Assembly: GCF_900107635.1 (NCBI RefSeq)
Contig: NZ_FNRD01000017.1
Span: 1-49,434 of the forward strand
Length of the DNA stretch: 49,434 nucleotides
Direction: 5' to 3'
From: Flavobacterium gillisiae
GTDB taxonomy: Bacteria; Bacteroidota; Bacteroidia; Flavobacteriales; Flavobacteriaceae
A program made the translations under genes and the position numbers. Positions 34,526 to 44,180 of the stretch are shown one piece after another (within the stretch, counting starts at the first letter, position 1; every line of letters starts with the position of its first letter). The notes under the pieces were generated by a model, which ran no database searches, was not told the DNA's origin, and worked only from the letters and a program-made list of their open reading frames with translations.

Positions 34526-36925
34526 TTATTCTCCAATGATATGTAAAACATTAAATTCCTTACCTACAATAAGATAATTATCTTCTTCAAATTTGACTCT
34601 GTCAAATAAAACCTCTTCATTATCAATCTCTATGCTTTTCACCTTAAAAGGAAATCCGATTAGATTTATCTTATACTTAGAATAATTAGTATCATATTTA
34701 CCTTCTTTATGCAATTGGATATTAAGCTCTTTTTCCTTTCCTGTTACTCTAAAAGTCAAGAAACTATATCTTCCTTTTTTATAATCATAGCCATCTTGTG
34801 CATCTTCATACACTACCGATTTCTCTTTTCCTTCTTTATAGTATAAATCTAAAGTCAATTCATCAAACTCTAACTCTCCCACATATTGTTGAACAGGATA
34901 TTTTGGAATAATAGCACCCGCTTTTACAAAAACTGGAATTTCATCAAATTTAGTATCTACCCAAATTTCTTTCCCTCCAATCACTAAACTATTAGTCCAG
35001 TAATTATACCATTGTCCACGAGGAATATACATTCTTCTACCTAATGAATTCGGTTCCAAAATAGGACACACTAAAATTTGATTTCCAAAAATAAATTCGT
35101 CATTTCTATAATGCGTTTGTATGTCACTTTGGTCATAGTAAACTAATGGTTTAAGCATAGGAATTCCCTCTTCAATATATTGCCAAAACATAGTATACAA
35201 GTAAGGTAACAACTGATAACGTAGGTTAACGAATTTCCTGGTAATATCAATAACTTCCGTATCAAACGCCCAAGGCTCCTGATCTCCATGATCACCAGAA
35301 GAATGCGTTCTACAAAAAGGATGAAAAACACCCAATTGAATCCACCGCGTATAAAGTTCTCCAGAAGGTTGTTCCGCAAATCCACCGATATCTGACCCCG
35401 TGAAGCCCATTCCGGAAATTGACATTCTTTGCACTTGTATGTTTGCAATCCATAAATGCTCCCAAGTTGCCACATTATCGCCAGTCCAAGAGGATGTGTA
35501 GCGTTGCGCACCTGCATAAGCAGACCTCGTGATGATAAAAGGTCTTTTAGGATAAGCAAATCTTTTTACTCCATGATACGTGGCTCTTGCCATCTGTGTC
35601 CCATAAATATTATGTGCTTTTCTATGACTGCATGGGTTTCCGTCATAATCATGACGAACATCCATCGGGAACGTTTTATTTGGCACTTCCATAACGGCAG
35701 GCTCATTCATATCGTTCCAAACTCCTTTGACTCCAATATCAGATATTAATTCTTTAAACAATCCTGCCCACCATTCTCTGACTTCGGGATTAGTATAGTC
35801 TGGAAAATTGCATTCTCCCGGCCAAACTTTACCTTTCATATAAGGACCATCCGCACGTTTACAAAAATAATCTTTTTCCAAAGCCTCTTTATATACCGCG
35901 TATTCCTTGTCAATTTTAATTCCTGGATCAATAATCACAACGGTTTTAAAACCATCTTCCGCTAATTCTGCAACCATTCTCTTGGGATCAGGAAAATATT
36001 CCTTGTTCCAAGTAAAACATCGAAACCCTTCCATGTAATCAATATCCAAATATATGGCATCACATGGTATTTTTAATTCCCTGAATTTTGATGTAATTTC
36101 TTTTACATTACTCTCCGGAAAATAACTCCACTTACATTGGTGGTAACCCAAAGCCCACAACGGTGGTAATTCTGGCTTTCCCGTTAAATCAGTATAGCTA
36201 GTAACAACGTCCTCCATTTGAGGACCATGGATAAAATAATAATTCATCTCCCCACCTTCTGCCCAAAAACTGGTAACATTTCTTCTTTCGTGACAAAAAT
36301 CAAAGAAAGTTCTAAATGTATTATCGAAGAAAATACCGTAAGCTTGTTTATTTTGCAACCCAATAAAAAAGGGAACTACTTTGTATAAAGGTTCTTGATC
36401 TTTCTGAAAAGCATATTGATCAGTGGCAAAGTTTTCCAACCTTTTCCCTTTCAAATTCATTTGGGTCGCTTTATCACCAAGGCCATAAAAACATTCCCCA
36501 TCTTTTGAAGCCTTACTCATTTTAACGATATTACCGCCATACTCGTAGCTTTCTTCCCAATGGAAACCCAATTCGTCTTCCAGCAAAACATTTCCGTTTA
36601 AATCATAAATAGATACTCTCATATCTATTTTTTGAATTACACATTTTAATTTACTAGTTTGTATTTGATAATATTCAGCTTCTTCGGTAACTTCAAGAAA
36701 GTTATACCCATGCGAATGACTCTTATCAATAGCATAGGAAAAGTCATTGCTGAAATATCCCTTAGTAGTATATCTAAACCGGATGAGGCTATCTCTCACC
36801 ACAGTGATTTTTAAAACTACACTATTGAATGTATTGAAAAAAACTGAATCAACATCATGTTCAAAAGAAACTATTTTTGATGGATATAAATCCCCTTTGA
36901 ATTCTAATTCTGTATTTGTAATCAT
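34526..36925 (-). CDS. Glycoside hydrolase family 31 alpha-glucosidase
   Basis: I place the start at 36925 (MITNTELEFKGDLYPSK), giving 799 residues; a longer frame to 36973 would begin upstream of the -7 box. No signal peptide is visible, so the enzyme is cytoplasmic. The GH31 core shows LWALGYHQCKWSYFPE and the nucleophile D405 in WNDMNEPAV. The acid/base D483 is in TGDNVATWEH, followed by GSDIGGF and HPFCRTHS. It cleaves terminal alpha-glucosidic bonds. Being next to glgB, glgC and glgA, it likely works on glycogen-derived or malto-oligosaccharides. A terminator after glgB and its own promoter box suggest it is transcribed separately from the glg genes. Confidence 0.93.
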   Translation of the reverse strand: MITNTELEFKGDLYPSKIVSFEHDVDSVFFNTFNSVVLKITVVRDSLIRFRYTTKGYFSNDFSYAIDKSHSHGYNFLEVTEEAEYYQIQTSKLKCVIQKIDMRVSIYDLNGNVLLEDELGFHWEESYEYGGNIVKMSKASKDGECFYGLGDKATQMNLKGKRLENFATDQYAFQKDQEPLYKVVPFFIGLQNKQAYGIFFDNTFRTFFDFCHERRNVTSFWAEGGEMNYYFIHGPQMEDVVTSYTDLTGKPELPPLWALGYHQCKWSYFPESNVKEITSKFRELKIPCDAIYLDIDYMEGFRCFTWNKEYFPDPKRMVAELAEDGFKTVVIIDPGIKIDKEYAVYKEALEKDYFCKRADGPYMKGKVWPGECNFPDYTNPEVREWWAGLFKELISDIGVKGVWNDMNEPAVMEVPNKTFPMDVRHDYDGNPCSHRKAHNIYGTQMARATYHGVKRFAYPKRPFIITRSAYAGAQRYTSSWTGDNVATWEHLWIANIQVQRMSISGMGFTGSDIGGFAEQPSGELYTRWIQLGVFHPFCRTHSSGDHGDQEPWAFDTEVIDITRKFVNLRYQLLPYLYTMFWQYIEEGIPMLKPLVYYDQSDIQTHYRNDEFIFGNQILVCPILEPNSLGRRMYIPRGQWYNYWTNSLVIGGKEIWVDTKFDEIPVFVKAGAIIPKYPVQQYVGELEFDELTLDLYYKEGKEKSVVYEDAQDGYDYKKGRYSFLTFRVTGKEKELNIQLHKEGKYDTNYSKYKINLIGFPFKVKSIEIDNEEVLFDRVKFEEDNYLIVGKEFNVLHIIGE

Positions 36926-36962
36926 GTTATACTTTATTACTATTAAGCCCTTTATTTGTTTC

Positions 36963-36970
36963 CAAAAATA
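36963..36970 (-). promoter_or_regulatory. Possible -7 box of the GH31 gene
   Basis: The minus strand reads TATTTTTG, 38 bases before the chosen start. Confidence 0.45.
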
Positions 36971-37041
36971 CAAAAAAGTAAATCGGTCTTCCTAAAAAGC
37001 AATTTTATTAGCGAAGTCTTTATAACTGTTTTATTAAAAAA

Positions 37042-37076
37042 CAAACCCTATTAATTCTAGGAATCAATAGAGTTTG
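37042..37076 (-). terminator. Intrinsic terminator of the glgA-glgC-glgB transcript
   Basis: CAAACCCTATT (37042-37052) pairs with AATAGAGTTTG (37066-37076). The one mismatch, C/A on the plus strand, is a G-U pair in minus-strand RNA. Downstream on that strand comes TTTTTTAATAA. It lies 52 bases after the glgB stop. Confidence 0.7.
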
Positions 37077-37127
37077 CCGAATTAATAATTTTATTTAAAA
37101 AAGTCGTACGCCTATTATTATAAATAC

Positions 37128-39035
37128 TTATACGATTTTAAAAACGGTTACTCCTAAAGGAGCTAATGTTAGTTCTACTGAATAATCGCGTCCGTCATAT
37201 GGTGCCGCTTCTATCGCTAATTTAGCACCATTTTTTATGCCGCTACCACCATAAGTCGCAGCGTCACTGTTAAAAATCTCCTTCAGCTTCCCTTTTCTTG
37301 GAATACCAATTCGATAATTTTCACGAATTACTTGGGTAAAATTACAAACCACAATTACATCGTCTTTTAACTTGACTCCTTTTCGAATATAGGAAATAAC
37401 TGCATTTTGATGATCTGAATAGTTAATCCATTCGAATCCTTCAGGACTAAATTGTTTTTCATATAATGCCGGCTCCGCCTTATATAAACCATTTAGATCT
37501 GTTATTAACTTTCTTACCCCGTCATGATATGGATATTCATTTAAATGCCAATCAAGACTACCTTCAAAATTCCATTCAGCACTTTGCCCAAATTCACATC
37601 CCATAAACAGTAATTTTGTTCCTGGATGTGTAAACATATAGCTATATAGTAGTCGTAAATTTGCAAACTTTTGCCATTCATCACCAGGCATTCTGCCAAG
37701 AATAGATTTTTTACCATACACCACTTCATCATGAGAAAGTGGCAACATGAAATTTTCTGAAAAAGCGTAAGTTGAGGAGAAAGTCAAATCATTTTGATGG
37801 TACTTTCTATATACAGTGTCTTTTTGAAAATATTCTAAAGTATCGTGCATCCAGCCCATCATCCATTTCATCCCAAATCCTAATCCTCCAATGGACGTTG
37901 GCCTTGAAACCATAGGAAATGAAGTACTTTCTTCGGCTATAGTTTGGACACCTTCAAAATTAGAATACACCGCTTCATTGAATTCTTTCAAAAAACTTAT
38001 GGTATCTAGGTTTTCACGCCCACCATAAATATTAGGTTCCCATTCGCCATCATTTCTTGAATAATCTAAGTATAACATCGAAGCTACTGCATCCACACGA
38101 AGTCCGTCTGCATGGTAATACTGCAACCAAAACAAGGCATTACTAATTAAAAAGGAACGCACTTCATTACGGCCATAATTAAAAACTAAACTTTTCCAGT
38201 CTGGATGATATCCTTTTTTACGATCTGGATGTTCAAAAAGATTAGAGCCGTCAAAGAAGCCTAACCCATGTGCGTCATCTGGAAAGTGAGAAGGAACCCA
38301 GTCCAGAATAACCCCAATTCCGGCCTGATGCAATCGATCTACCAGAACCATAAATTCTTGTGGATTCCCAAAACGGGATGTCGGCGCAAAATAACCCACG
38401 AGTTGATATCCCCAAGAAGGATCATAAGGATACTCCATGATAGGCATAAACTCAACATGTGTAAATCCAGTTTCTTTTACATAAGCAACTAAATCTTCTG
38501 CAAATTCAAGATAGGTTAGGAATCGATTGTCTTCTCCATGACGTTTCCAGGATCCTAAATGAACTTCATACACCGAATACGGTTTGTCAAGCGCATTGTG
38601 ATCTTCACGATTCTTCATCCATTTGCTATCATCCCATTTGTAATCGAGATCCCAAACTACAGATGCAGTATGTGGTGGTTTTTCACAATAGAAAGCAAAA
38701 GGATCTGCTTTTTCAGTAACAATTCCGCCGTTATTTGATTGTATCTTATACTTATAGGTAGCCCCTTTTTCGACATTTGGTATAAACCCTTCCCAGATAC
38801 CAGAGGAATCCCATCTTACCTGAAGCAGATGTTCTCCCTGAGTCCAGAAATTAAAATCTCCTACAACAGATACAGAATGAGCAGTGGGAGCCCAAACGGC
38901 AAAATACACCCCTTTTACACCATCTAATTCAATTAGATGCGCTCCAAGTTTCTCATATAATCTGTAATGCTTTCCAGCTTTAAATAAGTCAATGTCAAAA
39001 TCAGTAAAAAGGGAATGTGTGAGAACTTTGCTCAT
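37128..39035 (-). CDS. glgB: 1,4-alpha-glucan branching enzyme
   Basis: This 635-residue GH13 enzyme makes the alpha-1,6 branches of glycogen. A carbohydrate-binding-48 domain comes first (about 35-130, with GVYFAVWAPTAHSVSVVGDFN). The catalytic barrel follows with the four conserved regions: DWVPSHF, GLRVDAV with nucleophile D315, IAEES with acid/base E368, and LPLSHDE. A C-terminal beta domain ends the protein. The length is that of the short GlgB form without the extra N-terminal domain. It is the last gene of the glgA-glgC-glgB series, 67 bases after glgC, and a terminator follows. Confidence 0.96.
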   Translation of the reverse strand: MSKVLTHSLFTDFDIDLFKAGKHYRLYEKLGAHLIELDGVKGVYFAVWAPTAHSVSVVGDFNFWTQGEHLLQVRWDSSGIWEGFIPNVEKGATYKYKIQSNNGGIVTEKADPFAFYCEKPPHTASVVWDLDYKWDDSKWMKNREDHNALDKPYSVYEVHLGSWKRHGEDNRFLTYLEFAEDLVAYVKETGFTHVEFMPIMEYPYDPSWGYQLVGYFAPTSRFGNPQEFMVLVDRLHQAGIGVILDWVPSHFPDDAHGLGFFDGSNLFEHPDRKKGYHPDWKSLVFNYGRNEVRSFLISNALFWLQYYHADGLRVDAVASMLYLDYSRNDGEWEPNIYGGRENLDTISFLKEFNEAVYSNFEGVQTIAEESTSFPMVSRPTSIGGLGFGMKWMMGWMHDTLEYFQKDTVYRKYHQNDLTFSSTYAFSENFMLPLSHDEVVYGKKSILGRMPGDEWQKFANLRLLYSYMFTHPGTKLLFMGCEFGQSAEWNFEGSLDWHLNEYPYHDGVRKLITDLNGLYKAEPALYEKQFSPEGFEWINYSDHQNAVISYIRKGVKLKDDVIVVCNFTQVIRENYRIGIPRKGKLKEIFNSDAATYGGSGIKNGAKLAIEAAPYDGRDYSVELTLAPLGVTVFKIV

Positions 39036-39102
39036 ATATATTGGTATGTTTCTAACCGTATGGAATAAATTAGAATATTAACTTTAAAAAATACTTTTGA
39101 TC

Positions 39103-40383
39103 TTAATTTATCTTATAACCATCTGGAATAACAGAACCTTTTTTAATTACTACAATTCCTTCCTTTATAGCATATAATTCATGTAAAACATCTTCTAAAT
39201 GCTTACCACCATTGATATAAACGTTATTACCAATTCTACAATTTTTATCTACTAATGCGTTATTGATAAAACAATTATCACCGATACCCATCAAAATATT
39301 GTTATTAGCTTTATCTTCATTCATATCATCGATACTTTGATAATAGTCATTCCCCATAACATAAGTATTTTGAATAACAGTTTCATCTCCTATTCGAGAA
39401 CGAATACCAATAACTGATTTCTTGATTTCCTTAGCATGAATAATACAACCTTCAGAAATTAACGATTTCTCCACTAAGGTATGGTGAAATTTTGACGGAG
39501 GTAACAATCTCGGACGAGTGTAAATCTTATTATCGTTATCGAATAAGTTAAATTGAGGTATATCATCTGTCAAACCAATATTAGCCTCAAAAAACGAATC
39601 TATATTACCTATATCAGTCCAATATCCTTCATATTGATAGCTTAATATTTTTTGTTTTCCTACAGCTTGTGGAATAATTTCTTTTCCAAAATCCTTTGTA
39701 TCTGGATTTTTCATTAATTCAACTAACAGCTCTTTATTGAATATATATATTCCCATGGAAGCTAGGTAATGTTTACCTTCACTTTTCATTTGCTCACTTA
39801 CATCAGATTCCCATTCTGGTAGCAACTCTTTAGCAGGTTTTTCAATAAATGACTCTATACAACTGTCAGCATTTGTTTTTAAAATTCCAAATTCTGGTGC
39901 ATCCTTAGCATTTACAGGCAACGTGGCAATTGTTATATCAGCTTCATGTTTTATATGTTCTTCAATCATTTCATTGAAGTCCATTTGGTACAATTGATCT
40001 CCAGAAAGGATTAAAGCATAATCAAAATCATGATTCAAAAAATGAGGCATACATTGTCGCACTGCATCAGATGTCCCTTGAAACCACGTTGGATTATCAG
40101 GAGTTTGTTCGGCAGCAAGAATGTCCACAAAAGCTTGACTAAAAGCATTAAAAGTATAAGTGTTTTTTATATGAGCATTTAAAGAAGCAGAATTAAACTG
40201 CGTCAATACAAACATTCTTTTAATGTCTGAATTCATACAATTTGAAATTGGAATATCAACTAACCTATATTTTCCAGCAATTGGCACTGCAGGCTTAGAT
40301 CTACTTTCTGTCAATGGATATAACCTAGATCCTTGTCCCCCTCCTAAAATAATTGCAATAACATTTTTCTTCTTAGCTTTCAT
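39103..40383 (-). CDS. glgC: Glucose-1-phosphate adenylyltransferase
   Basis: At 426 residues this is the standard length. The enzyme makes ADP-glucose from glucose-1-phosphate and ATP, the committed step of bacterial glycogen synthesis. The N-terminal nucleotidyltransferase domain shows GGGQGSRLYPLTESRSKPAVP (split here: GGGQGSRLYPL, then RSKPAVP) and SGDQLYQMD. The IEKP motif and GYWTDIGNIDSFFEAN follow, and the C-terminal left-handed beta-helix contains hexapeptide-like repeats (about 300-420, with NCFINNALVDKNCRIGNNV). Its ATG overlaps the glgA stop by 4 bases, so the two are translationally coupled. Allosteric control, known for the family, cannot be judged from the sequence alone. Confidence 0.97.
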   Translation of the reverse strand: MKAKKKNVIAIILGGGQGSRLYPLTESRSKPAVPIAGKYRLVDIPISNCMNSDIKRMFVLTQFNSASLNAHIKNTYTFNAFSQAFVDILAAEQTPDNPTWFQGTSDAVRQCMPHFLNHDFDYALILSGDQLYQMDFNEMIEEHIKHEADITIATLPVNAKDAPEFGILKTNADSCIESFIEKPAKELLPEWESDVSEQMKSEGKHYLASMGIYIFNKELLVELMKNPDTKDFGKEIIPQAVGKQKILSYQYEGYWTDIGNIDSFFEANIGLTDDIPQFNLFDNDNKIYTRPRLLPPSKFHHTLVEKSLISEGCIIHAKEIKKSVIGIRSRIGDETVIQNTYVMGNDYYQSIDDMNEDKANNNILMGIGDNCFINNALVDKNCRIGNNVYINGGKHLEDVLHELYAIKEGIVVIKKGSVIPDGYKIN

Positions 40384-41801
40384 ACTTTGTTAATTATTAA
40401 ATTATAAACCTCTATATATTCTTGACATGCTTTTTCCCAGGAATGATCTGTGTTCATCCCTAATTGCCTAATTTCATTTAAATGTTTTTTATCTTTATAC
40501 AAGCTTACTGCCCTTTGAATGGAGTAACAAATATCTCCTACAGAAGCTTGATCATGCGAAATACCATTCCCGTCATCTCCAAAATCAATTACCGTATCTT
40601 TTAACCCTCCTGTTCTTCTTACAATTGGAATTGTACCATATCGAAGGGAATACATTTGATTCAATCCGCATGGCTCTACCCTTGACGGCATCAATAAAAA
40701 ATCAGCTCCTGCATAAATTAAATGCGCTAATTCTTCGTTGTATCCAATAAACGTGTTGTAATTCCCTTTATAATCTACCAACAAACTATTTAAATGGTTT
40801 TCTATCTCTTGATTTCCAGAACCTAAAATAAGAATGTTGATTTCTTTATAATTTTCTGATAACGCCAAAGCCGATGCCTGTGGTAATAAATCGCCTCCTT
40901 TTTCTTCTAATAATCGTCCTATAAAACTAAAAAGTGGTTTTTTGGGATCTAAATTAAATAAAGTACATAATGTCTCTTTATTCTGCTGTTTACCCTTTTG
41001 AAAATTTTCAACTGAATAGTTTTTTTCCAACATTTTATCTTTAGCTGGATCCCAAACTTCAGTATCGATTCCGTTTAATATCCCTCTTGATTTATAACGA
41101 ACAATATTAAATAGCGATTCTAATCCATTTGCTGAGTAATTAATCTCATTCAAATAATTTGGAGAAACTGTTGTCACTGCCCAAGCACATTTTATAGCTA
41201 CAGCCAATGAATTGATACAGTGATCCCACTCTAAAACATTCACATGAGCTAAATCAAATTCCGGTAAATAATGTAGTTTATCAAATCCAAATTGCCCCTG
41301 ATACAACCCATTATGGATCGTAATCATTGAAGGTGTATTTTGTATTTTTTTATATTTATCACAATACAACATCATAAATGGAATCAAACCAGTATGATGA
41401 TCATGACAATTAATTACATCCGGCATTTCATTACGACCTATTATCCAATCTAAGGCAGCTATTTGAAAAGATAAAAATCGTTCAATATCATCCTCATATC
41501 CATATACTTCCTTTCTGTCGAATAATTCGGGAATTTCAATGAGATATAACTCAAATCCTAACTTATCTGTTGTTTCCTTGAGTACATTAAATGAAAAATT
41601 GAATTTTCCCAATTTTACAAAACCCCAGTGAACACATTCAAATTTATTTTCTTTTTTAAATTTTGTGTCATAACAAGGAATCACAACTCTTGCAAGATGG
41701 CCGGCTTTATTCTGGTATTTTGGCAAAGCCCCTACGACATCTGCTAAACCACCTACTTTTGCTACAGGATAACACTCTGCGCTAATATGAAATATTTCCA
41801 T
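40380..41801 (-). CDS. glgA: Glycogen synthase
   Basis: This 473-residue GT5 enzyme adds glucose from ADP-glucose to the growing alpha-1,4 chain. The signature is K15-V-G-G-L-A-D (AKVGGLADVVGAL), where the lysine contacts ADP-glucose. It also has CHDHHTGLIP, TIHNGLYQGQF, the GT-B C-terminal domain with GRLLEEKGGDLL, and SRVEPCGLNQMYSLRYGTIP with the conserved Glu. The protein is complete. It is the first gene of the glgA-glgC-glgB unit. The 186-base interval to the divergent hydrolase gene presumably holds its promoter, though I see no good TAnnTTTG there. Confidence 0.96.
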   Translation of the reverse strand: MEIFHISAECYPVAKVGGLADVVGALPKYQNKAGHLARVVIPCYDTKFKKENKFECVHWGFVKLGKFNFSFNVLKETTDKLGFELYLIEIPELFDRKEVYGYEDDIERFLSFQIAALDWIIGRNEMPDVINCHDHHTGLIPFMMLYCDKYKKIQNTPSMITIHNGLYQGQFGFDKLHYLPEFDLAHVNVLEWDHCINSLAVAIKCAWAVTTVSPNYLNEINYSANGLESLFNIVRYKSRGILNGIDTEVWDPAKDKMLEKNYSVENFQKGKQQNKETLCTLFNLDPKKPLFSFIGRLLEEKGGDLLPQASALALSENYKEINILILGSGNQEIENHLNSLLVDYKGNYNTFIGYNEELAHLIYAGADFLLMPSRVEPCGLNQMYSLRYGTIPIVRRTGGLKDTVIDFGDDGNGISHDQASVGDICYSIQRAVSLYKDKKHLNEIRQLGMNTDHSWEKACQEYIEVYNLIINKV

Positions 41802-41987
41802 GTATTAAATTTTGTTTTTCTTCAAGTTATGTAGTTGAATTGAAAACCCTTCTTTTATTAGGACCATTCTTTCTTTAATGTAAAAGGTTAATTTGACATT
41901 AAAACTTTATTAAATATACTACTTTTATGTTTTTCTAAATTTAGTAAAAATTTTATAAAATAAAAGCGGTCTCAAAAATTTATCGAT

Positions 41988-42854
41988 ATGACAAAAAAAT
42001 CTTCTATTCACACTCAATCATTACAAATTCCTAAGCCTATTCTACTTGCAAGTAAATTTATCTCTTTTATTTCACCTAAAATCACCATATTATTTGCCGC
42101 TAAATTATTTACAACACCAATAAAACATAAGATTCCTAAAAGGGAGCTTGAAATGGACGAAAAAAGCGAACAAACAACACTTCATATTCCTACAATAAAC
42201 AAAGCAGTAGTTGTTTACAAATATGGGCAAAGTGACAAGAAAATTTTATTGGTTCATGGATGGTCAGGACGAGGTACTCAATTGGTAAAAATAGCAGATG
42301 CAGTAGTAAATTGTGGTTACTCTACTATTAGTTTTGATGCTCCTGCACATGGAAAATCATCTGGAAATCAATCTATAATGACTGAATTTATCGCTTCAAT
42401 TCTAGAAATAGATAAACATTATGGTCCTTTTGAATCGGCTGTTGGACATTCTCTAGGTGGAATGTCTGTACTGAATGCAATAAAAGAAGGTCTGCAGTTA
42501 AATACTGCCGTAATTATAGGTAGTGGAGATATTGTTCAAGATATTATTGAAGATTTTATTGCTAAATTAGAGCTAAAGCCAAGTTATGCGACCTCTTTAA
42601 GACTTCATTTCGAGCAAAAATTTGGGGGGAAAATGAATGACTACTCTGCTTATCAAGCAGCTAAAGATATTACAATACCTGTTTTAGTAATTCATGATAA
42701 AGATGATCCCGAAGTTCCAGTAAAAGCAGGTTTGCACATTTATGATCATTTAAAAAATGGAGAACTCTTATTAACAGAAGGGCTAGGACACCGAAAAGTT
42801 TTAGGTGATTCTGAGGTAGTTAAAAGAACGGTGCAATTTGTGACCAAATACTAA
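41988..42854 (+). CDS. Alpha/beta hydrolase
   Basis: This 288-residue protein has an alpha/beta-hydrolase core from about residue 75: LLVHGWSGRGTQL (oxyanion region), DAPAHGKSSG, then the nucleophile elbow GHSLGG (about 158-163, Ser in the middle), a lid region, and VIHDKDDPEVP with a late catalytic Asp and GLGHRKVL with the His. The N-terminal 70 residues, with a hydrophobic stretch near 20-40, may contact the membrane. The substrate is unknown; esterase or lipase-like action is likely. It begins a plus-strand series with msrB (28 bases on) and an endonuclease III paralogue. Confidence 0.88.
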   Translation: MTKKSSIHTQSLQIPKPILLASKFISFISPKITILFAAKLFTTPIKHKIPKRELEMDEKSEQTTLHIPTINKAVVVYKYGQSDKKILLVHGWSGRGTQLVKIADAVVNCGYSTISFDAPAHGKSSGNQSIMTEFIASILEIDKHYGPFESAVGHSLGGMSVLNAIKEGLQLNTAVIIGSGDIVQDIIEDFIAKLELKPSYATSLRLHFEQKFGGKMNDYSAYQAAKDITIPVLVIHDKDDPEVPVKAGLHIYDHLKNGELLLTEGLGHRKVLGDSEVVKRTVQFVTKY

Positions 42855-42882
42855 TTATTAATCCAAAAATCAATTCTAAACA

Positions 42883-43272
42883 ATGAAATATCCTATAGAG
42901 AAATCCGAAGACCAATGGAAACAAGAACTGGGAGAAGAAAGATACCGTGTTCTACGTGAGAAAGGAACAGAACGTCCACATACAGGAACTTACAATTTAC
43001 ATTATGAAGAAGGCACTTATTGCTGCGGTGCTTGTTCAGAACCATTATTTGAAAGTGACTCAAAGTTTGATGCACATTGTGGCTGGCCGTCATTTGATGA
43101 CTCAATTCCCGGAAAAGTCAAATATGTTTTAGATAAAACGCACGGAATGATTCGAACTGAAATAGTCTGCGCTAATTGCGGAAGTCATTTGGGTCATTTA
43201 TTTAATGATGGACCAACAAGTACCGGACAACGCTATTGCGTAAATTCGGTTTCAATAGATTTCAAAAAATAA
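42883..43272 (+). CDS. msrB: Peptide-methionine (R)-S-oxide reductase
   Basis: This 129-residue enzyme reduces methionine-R-sulfoxide in proteins. It has no signal peptide, so it is cytoplasmic. The catalytic Cys is C119 in GQRYCVNS. The zinc ligands are C48 and C51 (CCGAC) and C96 and C99 (CANC). The substrate-binding CGWPSFDDSIP and GHLFNDGP motifs are present. It sits between the alpha/beta hydrolase (28 bases) and the endonuclease III-like gene (6 bases), and the arrangement suggests one transcript. Repair of oxidised proteins and of oxidised DNA bases would then be co-expressed, which is inference. Confidence 0.96.
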   Translation: MKYPIEKSEDQWKQELGEERYRVLREKGTERPHTGTYNLHYEEGTYCCGACSEPLFESDSKFDAHCGWPSFDDSIPGKVKYVLDKTHGMIRTEIVCANCGSHLGHLFNDGPTSTGQRYCVNSVSIDFKK

Positions 43273-43278
43273 AAATGA

Positions 43279-43920
43279 ATGGATTTATTCGGACATTCAA
43301 ATGATTGGGAACAAAAATTAGAACCTATTCTAATAAAATACAAAGGAAGAAAACATCCATTAGAGTACGACAATTTATATCAGCTTTTGGTAATGGTCGT
43401 TTTATCAGCTCAAGATTCTGATGCCAATATAAATAAAATAGCTCCATTTCTTTTTGAAGTATATCCAGATATGCAAAGTTTGGCAGTTTCGAATGTAGAA
43501 AGGCTAATACCCTATATCTCCAAAGTCAAAAATTTTGGAACCAAAGCGAGTTGGTTAATAGAAATTGCAAAAACCATTGAAAAAGACGAGAACATCCCCC
43601 TCACAATGGATGCTTTGACAGCTCTAAAAGGTATCGGCCGTAAATCTGCGAATGTTATTATGCGCGAAGCCAAAGCTACCGCAGCAGGTATCATTGCAGA
43701 TCTACATGTTATCCGTGTAGCACCCAGAATCGGATTAATTCCAGAAACTAACGACGGTATCAAAGTCGAAAAACAATTGATACAAGTATTACCAAAAACT
43801 ATTTGGGAAGAAATAGGAATGGCAATCTCTTTTTTAGGCAGAGAAATTTGTCGCCCAACTCCTAAATGTAACGAATGTCCGATTAATGGAATATGTAAAT
43901 ATGATAGAGAGAGTTTCTAA
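43279..43920 (+). CDS. Endonuclease III-like DNA glycosylase/lyase
   Basis: This 213-residue HhH-GPD protein removes oxidised pyrimidines or related lesions. The helix-hairpin-helix LKGIGRKSANVIM carries the catalytic K122, and D141 in IADLHVIRVA is the partner Asp, both as in E. coli Nth. The C-terminal 4Fe-4S cluster is C191, C197, C200, C206, spaced x5-x2-x5 rather than the usual x6-x2-x5. The N-terminal SAQDSDANIN also differs from the common SAQ-x-TD. It may therefore be a paralogue of the main nth, which I would expect elsewhere in the genome. It starts 6 bases after msrB. The next gene is convergent, with a terminator at 44123. Confidence 0.85.
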   Translation: MDLFGHSNDWEQKLEPILIKYKGRKHPLEYDNLYQLLVMVVLSAQDSDANINKIAPFLFEVYPDMQSLAVSNVERLIPYISKVKNFGTKASWLIEIAKTIEKDENIPLTMDALTALKGIGRKSANVIMREAKATAAGIIADLHVIRVAPRIGLIPETNDGIKVEKQLIQVLPKTIWEEIGMAISFLGREICRPTPKCNECPINGICKYDRESF

Positions 43921-44122
43921 AATTGCATCGTGCTAACGCACCCGAGAGCTCTGGTATTATTGCTTATTTAGTACAATTCACTAAATACATACAAAAACAA
44001 TAGTATCTTAAATCAAATCCCAGTCCGTCATTCCTTACTGCAATGAACTTTCTATTATGACTTCTTTAAGCTCCCAGATTGAAATATCAGCATACAACTG
44101 TTACCTTATTTCTCTTATATAC

Positions 44123-44170
44123 GATAACAAATAACGGCTATTTATCCCGTTATTTGTTGTCCTATTTTTT
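44123..44170. terminator. Bidirectional terminator between the nth-like gene and the amidase
   Basis: Fifteen-base arms (44123-44137 and 44147-44161) pair with a single C/T-type mismatch that is G-U in plus-strand RNA. The core is ACAAATAACGG. On the plus strand TATTTTTT follows. It serves the hydrolase-msrB-nth series and probably the amidase gene. The remaining part of 43921-44122 holds nothing I can name. Confidence 0.75.
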
Positions 44171-44180
44171 CCAACTCTTT

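Noticed and set aside
44123..44170. Long inverted repeat as a mobile-element end
   Set aside because: Position between convergent genes and the following T-tract fit a terminator; there is no transposase or target duplication.
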